A DNA stretch of 64,000 nucleotides from Roseiconus nitratireducens. Lineage in GTDB: Bacteria; Planctomycetota; Planctomycetia; Pirellulales; Pirellulaceae. Shown in pieces: positions 53,027 through 61,927 of the stretch (positions within the stretch are counted from its first letter, which is position 1; every line of letters begins with the position of its first letter). The notes under the pieces were generated by a model that saw only the letters and a list, made by a program, of their open reading frames with translations, had not been told where the DNA came from and made no database searches. The DNA lies in NCBI RefSeq assembly GCF_008629675.1, contig NZ_VWOX01000017.1, positions 1-64,000 on the forward strand, written 5' to 3'. A program made the translations under genes and the position numbers.

Positions 53027-53031
53027 GCCGG

Positions 53032-53607
53032 TCAAGACGTTTCGGCGGGCGACGGACCCCCAGGCGATTCCGGCGCGGGACCCAGGTTGTCGGCAGCATC
53101 GGCGGTCGCCGGGGACGGCTTGCTGGGCGGATGACCGTGGGGCGTGTTGTAGGCGGTCAGGCAGATCCCGACGACGACCAATCCCATGCCAAGGAACATC
53201 ATGAAATTCCCCTCGTGGAATTTTATGTACGACGCGATCGCGTTGACGGTGACCGCACCTCCAAACACGATCGGCATCACGTACGACGGCTTACCGCCCG
53301 CTTTGGTCAGCGCAAAGGTCAGCCCCAAAGCCCCGAAGGCGCCCAACAAACCTGCCAGGAATCCCCACTTCATGGCCGGGAAGTAGGGACCGCTGTAGTC
53401 AAAATTGTCGTTGAACGCGGTCCGCATCATGATCGACCCGCCGATCAAAGCCACCACGACGTACGCCATCCCGATAAACAGGTAAGGTTTAAACGGCCCC
53501 CATTTCACGGCTCCGTCAGCTGGGGCCCTGGCGTTGGTCAACGTCAAGCCGTACGTGCCCCAACACATGGCGACGATCAGGGCGCAGGCAACAGCGAACA
53601 GTTTCAT
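53032..53607 (-). CDS. Small multi-pass membrane protein, DMT-transporter-like half
   Basis: A 191-residue protein with about five membrane helices and a Pro/Ala-rich C-terminal tail. The pattern (MCWGTYGLTL near the N-terminus; PIVFGGAVTVNAIASYI; GMGLVVVGICLTAYN at the end) resembles one half of DMT/GRP-type transporters. Full-length members have ten helices, so it may act as a dimer. The substrate is unknown. It is the first gene of the three-gene group 53607-51898. Confidence 0.7.
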   Translation of the reverse strand: MKLFAVACALIVAMCWGTYGLTLTNARAPADGAVKWGPFKPYLFIGMAYVVVALIGGSIMMRTAFNDNFDYSGPYFPAMKWGFLAGLLGAFGALGLTFALTKAGGKPSYVMPIVFGGAVTVNAIASYIKFHEGNFMMFLGMGLVVVGICLTAYNTPHGHPPSKPSPATADAADNLGPAPESPGGPSPAETS

Positions 53608-53640
53608 AGTCAGAATTCCGGCTTTAGGAGCGTGGTTGGT

Positions 53641-54732
53641 TCAAATCTTGTGAAGGAAGTGGCAGATGTCTCCATCTTGGACGACGTAGTCCTTTCCCTC
53701 CACCCGTAGTTTACCGGCCTGTCGAATCTCTTTTTCGTTGCCGTGGGTTTCCAGGTCCGCCAGCGTGTACACCTCACAGCGGATGAACCCTTTTTCAAAG
53801 TCGCTGTGGATGACGCCGGCTGCTTGCGGGGCTGTCGCGCCGACGGGAATCGTCCAAGCCCGGACCTCTTTCTCGCCCGCGGTGAAGTAACTCTGCAAGC
53901 CCAGCGTGTCGTAGGCGGCCCGCGCGATTGTACTCAGGGCCGGCGCTTCCAAACCGACGTCATCGAGCATTTCCTGGCGATCTTCTTCGTCCAGTTCCGC
54001 CAACTCGGCTTCCAGCTTGGCGCTGACGCAAACGACGTTTGCACCGACCTTCTCGGCGTGCTCGCGAACCTTCGTGACCAACGGGTTCTTCCCCTCCAGA
54101 TCATCCTCGTCGACGTTGGCGACGTAGAGGATCGGTTTGGCGGTCATCAGCCCGAAACTGTGGATCGATTTAGCCTCGGCGTCGCTCAGCTGGAGCGTGC
54201 GGAGCGGCTGCTCGGATTCCAGGTGCGCGTTGCATTTCTCGATCGCGGCCAGACGCAATTTCGCTTCTTTGTCGCCGCTGCGGGCCGAACGCTGGGCCTT
54301 CGTCATCGCGTTCTCCAGCGTTTGCAGGTCCGCCAACACCAGCTCGGTCTCGATCGTATCGATGTCGGCAAGCGGATCCACATTGCCCGACACGTGGATC
54401 ACATCCGGATCTTCAAAGCAGCGCACGACCTGGACGATGGCATCCACCTGGCGGATGTGGCTGAGAAATTTGTTGCCCAAGCCTTCACCATCGCTGGCGC
54501 CTTTGACGATTCCCGCAATGTCCACCAGCTTGAGGGCAGCGGGAATCACCTTTTGAGGCACGATGTACTTGGTGATTCGCTGCAAGCGGTCGTCGGGAAC
54601 GTTGACAATCCCTTCGTTGGGCTCGATCGTGCAAAAGGGATAATTCTCGCTTTGGGCAGCCTGCGAACAGGTCAGCGCGTTGAACAGCGTGCTTTTGCCG
54701 ACATTGGGCAGTCCGACGATCCCGGCTTCCAT
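53641..54732 (-). CDS. ychF: Redox-regulated ATPase YchF (Obg-family, OLA1 homologue)
   Basis: A 363-residue Obg-family P-loop protein that binds ATP more than GTP and associates with ribosomes. It has G1 GLPNVGKST, G3 DIAGIVKGAS, the G4 position NVDE in place of NKxD, an internal coiled coil and a C-terminal TGS domain ending KDYVVQDGDICHFLHKI. Length and start are canonical. Confidence 0.97.
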   Translation of the reverse strand: MEAGIVGLPNVGKSTLFNALTCSQAAQSENYPFCTIEPNEGIVNVPDDRLQRITKYIVPQKVIPAALKLVDIAGIVKGASDGEGLGNKFLSHIRQVDAIVQVVRCFEDPDVIHVSGNVDPLADIDTIETELVLADLQTLENAMTKAQRSARSGDKEAKLRLAAIEKCNAHLESEQPLRTLQLSDAEAKSIHSFGLMTAKPILYVANVDEDDLEGKNPLVTKVREHAEKVGANVVCVSAKLEAELAELDEEDRQEMLDDVGLEAPALSTIARAAYDTLGLQSYFTAGEKEVRAWTIPVGATAPQAAGVIHSDFEKGFIRCEVYTLADLETHGNEKEIRQAGKLRVEGKDYVVQDGDICHFLHKI

Positions 54733-55127
54733 GGTTTGTATTGAACGGAGTGTGATTGGGTGACTGAACGCAGTTGCGCGGATTTTTAACGCTGAACCCG
54801 TCGAACGCTGCCGGCCGGTGTGCCGGCTGCGGGCGTCCGAAGGGGCAAAAGCCTATCATCCGCGGACTCTCTTTCGAAGGGCACCTCCGCAAGGTTGACG
54901 CAGTCCGAATCACCCGACTTGAATCGGCCGGTTGCCCCCCAAATCGCTCCAGAATCGGTCACGACGTGGCCCCACGATGGACGATCCCAACCACTCGCAC
55001 GATGCGGTATGAGTTTCAGGGAAGAATGGACGGCTGAGAGACGTCCGCCCCTGAAAGGTGCTGCCGATCGGGGCCGGTTGTCCGAGGCCACTCGCTTCCC
55101 GCCCCTTTGCTCCCAAGGCATGTTCGC
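54733..55127. other. Divergent intergenic region between ychF and a hypothetical gene
   Basis: These 395 bp hold no supported gene. A small inverted repeat (GCCGGC-CGGTGT-GCCGGC, near 54811-54828) is the only structure noted. The promoters of ychF and of the + strand hypothetical gene must lie here, but no clear box was seen. Confidence 0.5.
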
Positions 55128-55997
55128 GTGCGACGCTCAACTCTCGCTGCCCTGATTCTCGGAGGCGGCACCCTGTTGTCCCTTCCGTTCCGACGGGACA
55201 TCCAACCGGACGACGGGCCCGATTCCCAAGCGGCTTCCGACGGTTTGGACGAACGCTCGATCGAAATGTTGGTGCAGGAAATCACCAAGGATGTGCAGAC
55301 GCCGGTGGTCTACCACCGCCAGGCGGATGCCGAGCCGTCCGACCCGTTCTCGACGATTCGCTCCCCGCTGACTTACGAAGACCTGGCGGTCCCGCTGGAG
55401 GACGATCCGTACTACGCCCAGCGATTCAATGCGGCGGCCGATGTGGCTCAGCGGCAGCGGGAACAACAAAAGTCCCAGCGAATCGCCGAGCTGGAACGGG
55501 CGTTTGCGGCAACGCGTTTCCAAGATGCCCGTTTCGCTCCCGCGGGCCGTCCGATGGCGGAATCCACCTTCAGCGTCGCAACCAGCGGTTCACAACAAAC
55601 CGGTTCCCACGCTCCGCCCGACGCTTTCCCTTCCAGCACGCCCGACTCCGGCGCGTCCGACGGTCAGACGTTTGGCTCGATGTTCGGCGCAACCGTGGCG
55701 AACGATCAGCAGCCCCCAGGTCCCGAAGGCGCCCAACCCGCTCCATCGTCGGATCCACCGCGAACGCCCCGAGCGACCTTGGCTCGGACCCGATCGGAAT
55801 CCGTCCCATCAGGATCTGCGTTCCCAAGTCAACCTGAGACCGGTGGGCCGGGCTTGCCTGCCCGTCCCGAGGCGTCCCGCACCGGCGGGGAACCGACCCG
55901 CGAGCGATCGATCCTGGATCCACTGCCCGCTGCCGACTTGTCGGTCGACGCGACGGCGGGCGAACGTCCGCGGCAATGGATCGTCCAACCGGACTGA
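55128..55997 (+). CDS. Hypothetical secreted or membrane-anchored Pro/Ser-rich protein
   Basis: A 289-residue protein. The N-terminus MRRSTLAALILGGGTLLSLPF is a signal or anchor helix, so the rest is likely outside the cytoplasm. Residues about 30-140 are charged and helical (VAQRQREQQKSQRIAELERAF). The remainder is Pro/Ser/Thr/Gly-rich and probably disordered. No domain was recognised. The GTG start at 55128 is preferred because AAGG lies about 9 nt upstream; a TTG at 55107 is possible. Confidence 0.65.
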   Translation: MRRSTLAALILGGGTLLSLPFRRDIQPDDGPDSQAASDGLDERSIEMLVQEITKDVQTPVVYHRQADAEPSDPFSTIRSPLTYEDLAVPLEDDPYYAQRFNAAADVAQRQREQQKSQRIAELERAFAATRFQDARFAPAGRPMAESTFSVATSGSQQTGSHAPPDAFPSSTPDSGASDGQTFGSMFGATVANDQQPPGPEGAQPAPSSDPPRTPRATLARTRSESVPSGSAFPSQPETGGPGLPARPEASRTGGEPTRERSILDPLPAADLSVDATAGERPRQWIVQPD

Positions 55998-56008
55998 GAC
56001 GACTGACT

Positions 56009-56135
56009 GGACAGCACCACTTTCAGTCAAAAATACCGTGATTTGCCGTGCATTGAGCGGCAAGGCGCTAGCCGCCGGTTGAGGCGAGAAAACCCGCGGC
56101 TAGCGCCGCGCGGCTCACCCGAAATGGCGCTGTCC
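56009..56135. mobile_element. 127-bp MITE-like palindromic element, copy 2
   Basis: Ends are imperfect inverted repeats: GGACAGCACCACTTTC at the left and GGACAGCGCCATTTC read inward from the right. The central hairpin is GGCGCTAGCCGC...GCGGCTAGCGCC. It is the reverse-oriented twin, of the same length, of 6686-6812. Two bases (CT) are repeated on both sides and could be a target duplication. The gap 55998-56364 between two + strand genes holds nothing else convincing. Confidence 0.8.
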
Positions 56136-56364
56136 CTATTTTCGCATTTCCGACAGACCCCAGCAGGGTTCCATCGATGCGACGCCGCCCGGATGTTGGC
56201 TGGACAGCAGGACGCGACGGTCGCTACGCTCGCGAGCGCGTGGCTGTCCGCCATTCGGCGAGAGCGGCTGCCTTATCCGCGCTGTTCCGCTCCCCACAGC
56301 AAAGTGGTGTCGAAGCGGTTTCGTCACGCCACGGAAGCACGCCGTCCCCATCCCCCGCCGCCGC

Positions 56365-57438
56365 ATGACGTTTGATTATCGATCAATCATGAGCGGCCAA
56401 AAGCACGGACCTGTCGCCGCCGCGATCCGTTGCGGGTTGTCGCTGGCCAGCGTTCCCTATCGCATCGGCGTCCGGACACGCAATCGTCGCTTTGATCGTG
56501 ACGCAGACGCCGTGCAGCACTGTGGCGTGCCCGTCGTCAGCGTCGGCAATCTGACCACCGGCGGAACCGGTAAAACTCCGGTCGTCGCCTACCTGGCCCG
56601 TTGGTTCCGTGATCGCGAGGTCCGCGTCGCCATTGTCAGCCGCGGGTACGGCCGTGGCGACGCCGACCACAATGATGAAGCGGCCGAATTGCACCAACGA
56701 TTACCCGATGTCCCGCACCTGCAGGATCCCGATCGCGTCCGATCGGCGCAGATTGCAGTGGAAGAGTTGGAATCGCAACTGATCCTGATGGATGACGGCT
56801 TCCAACATCGACGCCTGCATCGCGACCTGGACATTGTCCTGATCGACATGACCTGCCCCTTCGGTTACGGGCACCTGTTGCCGCGCGGCCTGTTGCGCGA
56901 ACCCGTTGACGGACTTCGCCGCGCCGGCGCCGTGATACTCACACGCTGCGACCAGGTGGATGCCCAGGCAGTTCGGACGGTGACGGCGACCGTCCGCGAA
57001 CACCTGCCATCGTCGGCGCCGATCGTCGCCTCAACGCACCAACCCAGTCAGCTGCTGACGCATCCCGACACGACAGGACCGATCGACGCCCTGCGCCGGC
57101 GGCGGGTCGCCGCGGTGTGTGGGATCGGCAACCCAAGTGCTTTCCACCAGACGCTGCTGGATTGTGGTGCGCAGTTGGTGGCCACGAGGTCGCTTCCGGA
57201 CCACGCGGAATATGACCGAGAAACGGTTCAAGACTTGGATCGGTGGGTCCGCGAGTTGGACGGCATCGATGAAGTGATTTGCACGCAGAAAGACCTGGTC
57301 AAGTTGCAGACCGATCGGTTGGGCGGCAAGCCGCTTCGCGCACTGGTGATCGAAGCGGACATCGAAAACACGCCGGAGTTTCAACGGTCGCTGGAGGCCG
57401 TGCTGGCGATGGTCCTTGATTCGTCTGGCGACGTCTGA
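56365..57438 (+). CDS. lpxK: Tetraacyldisaccharide 4'-kinase LpxK
   Basis: A 357-residue inner-membrane-associated kinase that adds the 4'-phosphate to the lipid A precursor. The P-loop is VGNLTTGGTGKTP, followed by VSRGYG and the conserved LILMDDGFQHRRLHRDLDI and CPFGYGHLLPRGLLREP segments. Its presence indicates that the organism makes lipid A, as expected for Gram-negative planctomycetes. The ATG at 56365 is used; an ATG at 56389 is possible. It converges with the MerA-like gene, with 11 bp between stops. Confidence 0.95.
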   Translation: MTFDYRSIMSGQKHGPVAAAIRCGLSLASVPYRIGVRTRNRRFDRDADAVQHCGVPVVSVGNLTTGGTGKTPVVAYLARWFRDREVRVAIVSRGYGRGDADHNDEAAELHQRLPDVPHLQDPDRVRSAQIAVEELESQLILMDDGFQHRRLHRDLDIVLIDMTCPFGYGHLLPRGLLREPVDGLRRAGAVILTRCDQVDAQAVRTVTATVREHLPSSAPIVASTHQPSQLLTHPDTTGPIDALRRRRVAAVCGIGNPSAFHQTLLDCGAQLVATRSLPDHAEYDRETVQDLDRWVRELDGIDEVICTQKDLVKLQTDRLGGKPLRALVIEADIENTPEFQRSLEAVLAMVLDSSGDV

Positions 57439-57449
57439 GCCCGTTCCGT

Positions 57450-58994
57450 TCAGCGGCTGAAACGAAGCCACCGATCGATCAGGTGCCGGACCCACGGGGT
57501 CAGACGTGTGCGGTTGTACTGGTCACCCAATTTGCGGATCGCATCGGCTTGGGTCGGGTAAGGGTGAATGACCGACGCGATCTTCTTCAAGCCCAGTCCG
57601 TGTTGGATGGCGGTCGTGAGCTGGCTGATCAAATCTCCGGCATTCTCAGCGACGACGGTTGCCCCCAGGATCTTGTCGGTTCCCTGTCTGACGTGCACGC
57701 GGACGAAGCCGATGGACTGTCCCTCCAGGACCGCTCGATCCACGTCCGACAGAGGCTGGGTGAAGGTGTCGATCTTGATCCGCTGCTGCGTGGCTTGTTC
57801 GGCGGTGATTCCCACGTGAGCCACTTCGGGCGAAGAATAGGTGCACCAGGGAACGAGCAAGGAGCTGAGCTTGGAACGACCATTGAACAATGAGTTGCCG
57901 ATGACGGTGCGGGCCATGAAATCCGCCGCGTGGGTGAACTGCATTGCACCGATCACATCTCCGGCGGCGTAGATTCTGGGATTCGTGGTTCTGAGCCGAT
58001 CGTCAACTTTCACACCGCTTTGTGGATCGAACTGGACACCCGCCTGCTCCAATCCCATTCCCTGAACGTTCGGGGTGCGACCGGCACTGACCAGGATCGC
58101 GTCGCTTGCCAATTGCTGTTCGGATCCCTCGCATTCGATCCAGGTGATGTCTTCATTCCCCCGACGCTCAAAGCGTTTCACGGTCGCTCGCATTCGGAAT
58201 TGCACGCCGTCGCGACGTAACTGATCGTGGACCAGCTCGGCCGCTTGGGGATCGTCACGGTGCAGCAACCGGTCGCCCTTTTCGATCAAGGTCACGGCGC
58301 TGCCGAACCGGGCCATCGCCTGGGCAAGTTCCACTCCGATCGGGCCTCCCCCGATGACCGTCAATCGTCGCGGAAGCTCGGTCAGCGAGAAGACCGTTTC
58401 GTTGGTCAACGGCTGAACCTCGTCCCACCCCGGAATCGGCAACCGTGCGGCTCGCGCGCCGGTCGCGATCAGAGCGCGTTGAAAGACGAGAGTCTGGCCG
58501 GCGACACGCACGCGGTCGTTTCCGACGAAAGCGGCACTGCCCAAAAAGACGTCCACGCCCAGATCGCGAAAGCGGGCGGCGGAATCATTCGGGCTGATGT
58601 CGGCTCGCAGTTTTCGCATGCGTCGCATGATCGCGGGAAAGTCCACTTGGGTGGATCCATCAACGCGAACCCCAAACTCGTGAGCACCCCGAACGGTCGC
58701 TGCGATGCGGGCCGCGGCCAGCAGAGCCTTGGACGGGACACAACCGACGGTCAAACAATCGCCGCCCATCAAGCCACGCTCAATCAACGCGACCTTGGCC
58801 CCCATCCCCGCCGCGCCGGCAGCGGCGACCAGGCCCGCAGTCCCGGCACCAATCACCACCAGGTTGTATCGACCCTCGGGAATCGGATTGACCCAATCCG
58901 CCGGATGAACCTGGTCCGCCAGTTCCCGGTTGTGCGGATCCAACGGCTGCAGCGCCGGAAACGCTTCCGGGTCGGGATCGGGCGTCGTGCTCAT
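57450..58994 (-). CDS. MerA-like pyridine nucleotide-disulfide oxidoreductase
   Basis: A 514-residue class I flavoprotein disulfide reductase. It has the FAD motif VVIGAGTAGLVAA, the redox-active disulfide CLTVGCVPSKAL, the NAD(P) motif VIGGGPIGVELA and IYAAGDV. The dimerisation domain keeps the catalytic HPYPTQ. Two features argue against true mercuric reductase: no N-terminal HMA domain and no vicinal Cys pair at the C-terminus. An extra N-terminal stretch of about 40 residues and a basic C-terminus (VRHLIDRWLRFSR) are typical of the broader group. The substrate is unknown. Confidence 0.88.
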   Translation of the reverse strand: MSTTPDPDPEAFPALQPLDPHNRELADQVHPADWVNPIPEGRYNLVVIGAGTAGLVAAAGAAGMGAKVALIERGLMGGDCLTVGCVPSKALLAAARIAATVRGAHEFGVRVDGSTQVDFPAIMRRMRKLRADISPNDSAARFRDLGVDVFLGSAAFVGNDRVRVAGQTLVFQRALIATGARAARLPIPGWDEVQPLTNETVFSLTELPRRLTVIGGGPIGVELAQAMARFGSAVTLIEKGDRLLHRDDPQAAELVHDQLRRDGVQFRMRATVKRFERRGNEDITWIECEGSEQQLASDAILVSAGRTPNVQGMGLEQAGVQFDPQSGVKVDDRLRTTNPRIYAAGDVIGAMQFTHAADFMARTVIGNSLFNGRSKLSSLLVPWCTYSSPEVAHVGITAEQATQQRIKIDTFTQPLSDVDRAVLEGQSIGFVRVHVRQGTDKILGATVVAENAGDLISQLTTAIQHGLGLKKIASVIHPYPTQADAIRKLGDQYNRTRLTPWVRHLIDRWLRFSR

Positions 58995-59073
58995 GAAATC
59001 GGATGATTGGCCGCAGAGGAAAAAGGCACGATCGGGCGACGGCGAAGGGGCGTCAGGCTTCGTTGGACCGACG

Positions 59074-60156
59074 TTACGGAGATTCTTCCGGGATCACAAA
59101 CGGTTCAACCACCTGCACGCTGGTGGAAAGGTGTTCTTGGGCGGTCCGTTGGACGTCGTCTCGCAAAGCGTGTTTCTCGACGCGGCGGGCCGACTTGCGA
59201 TTGGTCAGCCGTCCCAAGTGCACGACCGGTTCACCGGGCTGGGCGGCCGGCAGTGTGGTCATCCCAATGACGATGCCGGCAAACGGAGAGCGCAGAACGC
59301 TGTGGTCTTCGTAAACGAGCGTGCTGTTGGTGGCCAGCGGTTGTCCGGAGGCGACGATGGAACCGGGCGAGACGTGCATGTCGAGAAACCCGCCACGCTC
59401 GGCACGAATCCACTTGGTGGTTCGGATTTTGACCTGCTGCTCGGGCTTTTCCAGGTCGCCCTCCATCATGTTCAACTCTTTCAAGATATTGTTCACACCC
59501 CGCGTCATGCATTCGACAACGGACGGTTCCACCTTCCAGACCTCGCCGCCTTCGACCACGATCGTCGGACACCCGGCATTGGTGGCTTCGCGGCGAAAGG
59601 ATCCCTTGGGGCCGCGGCCGTCCAAGATGACGCCGGCGCCGAACGCCTCGGCCAGTCGCATGCATTCGGCGTTTTTGAAGTCCGTGCGAACGTTGGGATA
59701 GTTCGTACGGCGAACCGCCGCGGTGTGAAGGTCGATTCCGTAATCGCAGCGGGTCACGATTGCGTCAAAAATCACGCGTGCCATCCGCATCGACATGCTG
59801 CCGGAGGCGTTACCCGGAAAGCAACGGTTGAGGTCACGTCGGTCGGGTAAGTAGCGCGAATGCCGCTCAAACCCCAACACGTTCAGCACGGGAACCATCA
59901 CCAGGGTACCGGCCAGCATCTGCCAATTCTGGTCCGCAATCAGGGACCGAATGGCACCGGTGCCGTTGAGCTCATCGCCGTGGAGCGCGCCGGTCACGAA
60001 GACCGTCGGACCGTCCTGCAGGCCCCGAACGACGCGGATCGGGATCGACACGTTCCGGCTGCTGTAACTTTCCGAAATCTCAAGTTCCGTGTTGACCGAA
60101 CCACCCGCAGCGACTTCCGCGCCGAACCATTCGTGACGCTGGGCGTTCGCTTCCAT
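59074..60156 (-). CDS. Succinylglutamate desuccinylase/aspartoacylase family protein
   Basis: A 360-residue M14-like zinc hydrolase. Zinc ligands are visible in ALHGDELNGTG (His, Glu) and DLHTA (His), and RDLNRCFPG corresponds to the substrate-binding Arg region. The C-terminal third is a barrel-sandwich domain (SPFAGIVIGMTTLPAAQPGEPVVHLG). The substrate is probably an N-acyl amino acid or related amide, but it cannot be fixed. Start 60156 is chosen; the upstream open frame has no homology. It is divergent from mgtE. Confidence 0.88.
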   Translation of the reverse strand: MEANAQRHEWFGAEVAAGGSVNTELEISESYSSRNVSIPIRVVRGLQDGPTVFVTGALHGDELNGTGAIRSLIADQNWQMLAGTLVMVPVLNVLGFERHSRYLPDRRDLNRCFPGNASGSMSMRMARVIFDAIVTRCDYGIDLHTAAVRRTNYPNVRTDFKNAECMRLAEAFGAGVILDGRGPKGSFRREATNAGCPTIVVEGGEVWKVEPSVVECMTRGVNNILKELNMMEGDLEKPEQQVKIRTTKWIRAERGGFLDMHVSPGSIVASGQPLATNSTLVYEDHSVLRSPFAGIVIGMTTLPAAQPGEPVVHLGRLTNRKSARRVEKHALRDDVQRTAQEHLSTSVQVVEPFVIPEESP

Positions 60157-60384
60157 GGGCTGAGATTCTGCAAAAAATTGGGAATTGCGACACTGGGGTG
60201 CTGGCCCACCAGTCTTTATCTTACCGTGCGTCTGCGACCACGCGAAGGCGAGGAGCCGGGGGGCGAGCACGGCCCACTCTCGACGCTTTCGGGACGCCCT
60301 GGACGCACTTGCCGGCATCGAGCGATCGCCGGGCAGCACGACCGACAACTGACGATCCACCAAGCTCCCACTGCAGGATGCGAC

Positions 60385-61761
60385 ATGTCACAGGAACTTG
60401 ACGAATCTTCGCCGAACACTTGGGAGGAATTGGTCGATACGGCGCAGCAGCAGGACCCGATTGCGCTGGCCGAAAAGATCGAGTCGTTGTCGCCCAGCGA
60501 CCAGGCTTTTGCGTTCGCCCACATGACGGACGAGCAGACCGAGCAGGTGCTGGGGACGTTGTCTCCCGATGATGCCGCGGATTTGATCGCCGGCTTGCCG
60601 GAGGCTCAGGCCGCCCACGCGATCGCCACGCTGGAAGCCGACGCGGCGGCGGCCATCGTCCGCGAACTGACCAGCGATGAACAGGCGGACCTGATCGGTG
60701 ACCTCAGCCCGGAGGACGCCGAAGCGATTCTGGGTGAGCTCCCGTCCGACGCGGCTAACGACGTCCGCAATCTGACCCGCTACGCGGACGACGTGGCGGG
60801 CGGTTTGATGGTCTCCGAGCTTTTCAAGTTTCCCGTGACGGCGACGATTCGCGATGTCGTGGATCAGCTGGCGGTCGACTCCGAACGCCTGGGGGATCGC
60901 AACATTCGCTATGGGTACGTCATCGACGAAGGCGGCCGGCTGGTCGGCGTGTTGCCCATGCAGCAGTTGTTGTTCGTCAAACGGTCGACTCCGATCGTTG
61001 ACGTGATGATCGGCAACCCGTTGTCCGTTCCCGTCACCATGGACCTGTTCGAATTGATGGATGTCTTCGATCGGCATCGCTTTCTGGGAGTTCCGGTGGT
61101 GGATGCAGAGGGGCTGCTGCGGGGCGTCGTTCACCGCGAGGCGGTCGAGCACGCGGTGACGCTGGCCAGCGAAAGCGATTATTTGAAAAGCCAGGGGATC
61201 GTCGGCGGTGAAGAACTGCGGAACATGCCGCTGTGGCTGCGCGCCCGGCGACGGCTGAGTTGGTTGAGCATCAATATTTTTTTGAACTTGGGCGCCGCGT
61301 CGGTGATTGCGATGTACCAAGACACGTTGCAGGCGGTCATCGCCCTGGCCGTGTTTCTGCCGATCATCAGTGACATGAGCGGCTGCAGTGGGAACCAGGC
61401 TGTCGCGGTCAGCATGCGTGAACTGGCCATGGGACTGGTCCGTCCGAACGAGCTGTTTCGGGTGTGGAGCAAGGAAGTCACCGTCGGCCTGGTCAACGGC
61501 GCGGCACTCGGGTTGTTGATCGGGATCGTCGCCACCATTTTTGATGGCAATCCGTTTTTAGGTTTGGTCGTCGGTGCCGCCTTGTTCCTGAACACGGTGC
61601 TGGCGGTTTCCATCGGCGGCCTGGTCCCCCTGCTGTTGAAGCGATTGGGGTTTGATCCGGCGGTCGCCAGCGGTCCCCTGTTGACCACCATCACTGACAT
61701 GTGTGGATTCTTTCTGGTGCTCGGCTTCGCCTCGGTCACCCTGAATCGTTTGGTCTCCTGA
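60385..61761 (+). CDS. mgtE: Magnesium transporter MgtE
   Basis: A 458-residue Mg2+ channel. The N-terminal helical superhelix (about residues 20-130, HMTDEQTEQVLGTLSPDDAADLIAGLP type repeats), paired CBS domains (about 140-260) and five membrane helices are all present. The pore segment SDMSGCSGNQAVAV and the conserved Asp in TTITDMCGFFLVL are recognised. ATG 60385 has GCAGGA about 7 nt upstream and gives the standard N-terminus. No M-box riboswitch was recognised in the short leader. Confidence 0.95.
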   Translation: MSQELDESSPNTWEELVDTAQQQDPIALAEKIESLSPSDQAFAFAHMTDEQTEQVLGTLSPDDAADLIAGLPEAQAAHAIATLEADAAAAIVRELTSDEQADLIGDLSPEDAEAILGELPSDAANDVRNLTRYADDVAGGLMVSELFKFPVTATIRDVVDQLAVDSERLGDRNIRYGYVIDEGGRLVGVLPMQQLLFVKRSTPIVDVMIGNPLSVPVTMDLFELMDVFDRHRFLGVPVVDAEGLLRGVVHREAVEHAVTLASESDYLKSQGIVGGEELRNMPLWLRARRRLSWLSINIFLNLGAASVIAMYQDTLQAVIALAVFLPIISDMSGCSGNQAVAVSMRELAMGLVRPNELFRVWSKEVTVGLVNGAALGLLIGIVATIFDGNPFLGLVVGAALFLNTVLAVSIGGLVPLLLKRLGFDPAVASGPLLTTITDMCGFFLVLGFASVTLNRLVS

Positions 61762-61791
61762 CCGTTCGGTCCGAAAGCCGCTCAGCCACCA

Positions 61792-61823
61792 CCGTCTGGC
61801 GACGGTGGCGACGGTGGCGACGA
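61792..61823. repeat. CCGTCTGGCGACGG hairpin with GGTGGCGAC triplet run
   Basis: CCACCGTC-TGGC-GACGGTGG, as in the 36-bp array, is followed by two more GGTGGCGAC units. It lies 30 bp after the mgtE stop and may act as its terminator. Confidence 0.7.
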
Positions 61824-61927
61824 AGGGCCCGCTGCGATGAAATGGGGATCGCGACCGAAATGCACCGCATCGCGATCAGGGAGCACTTTGGTATGATTGG
61901 GTTTTGCCGACGGAAATGAGGTTTCGA

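Noticed and set aside
57450..58994. True mercuric reductase (merA)
   Set aside because: There is no HMA domain, no C-terminal vicinal Cys pair and no other mer gene nearby.
60157..60384. M-box riboswitch upstream of mgtE
   Set aside because: I could not recognise the conserved M-box core in this 228-bp leader. A covariance-model search would settle it; a significant hit would reverse this.
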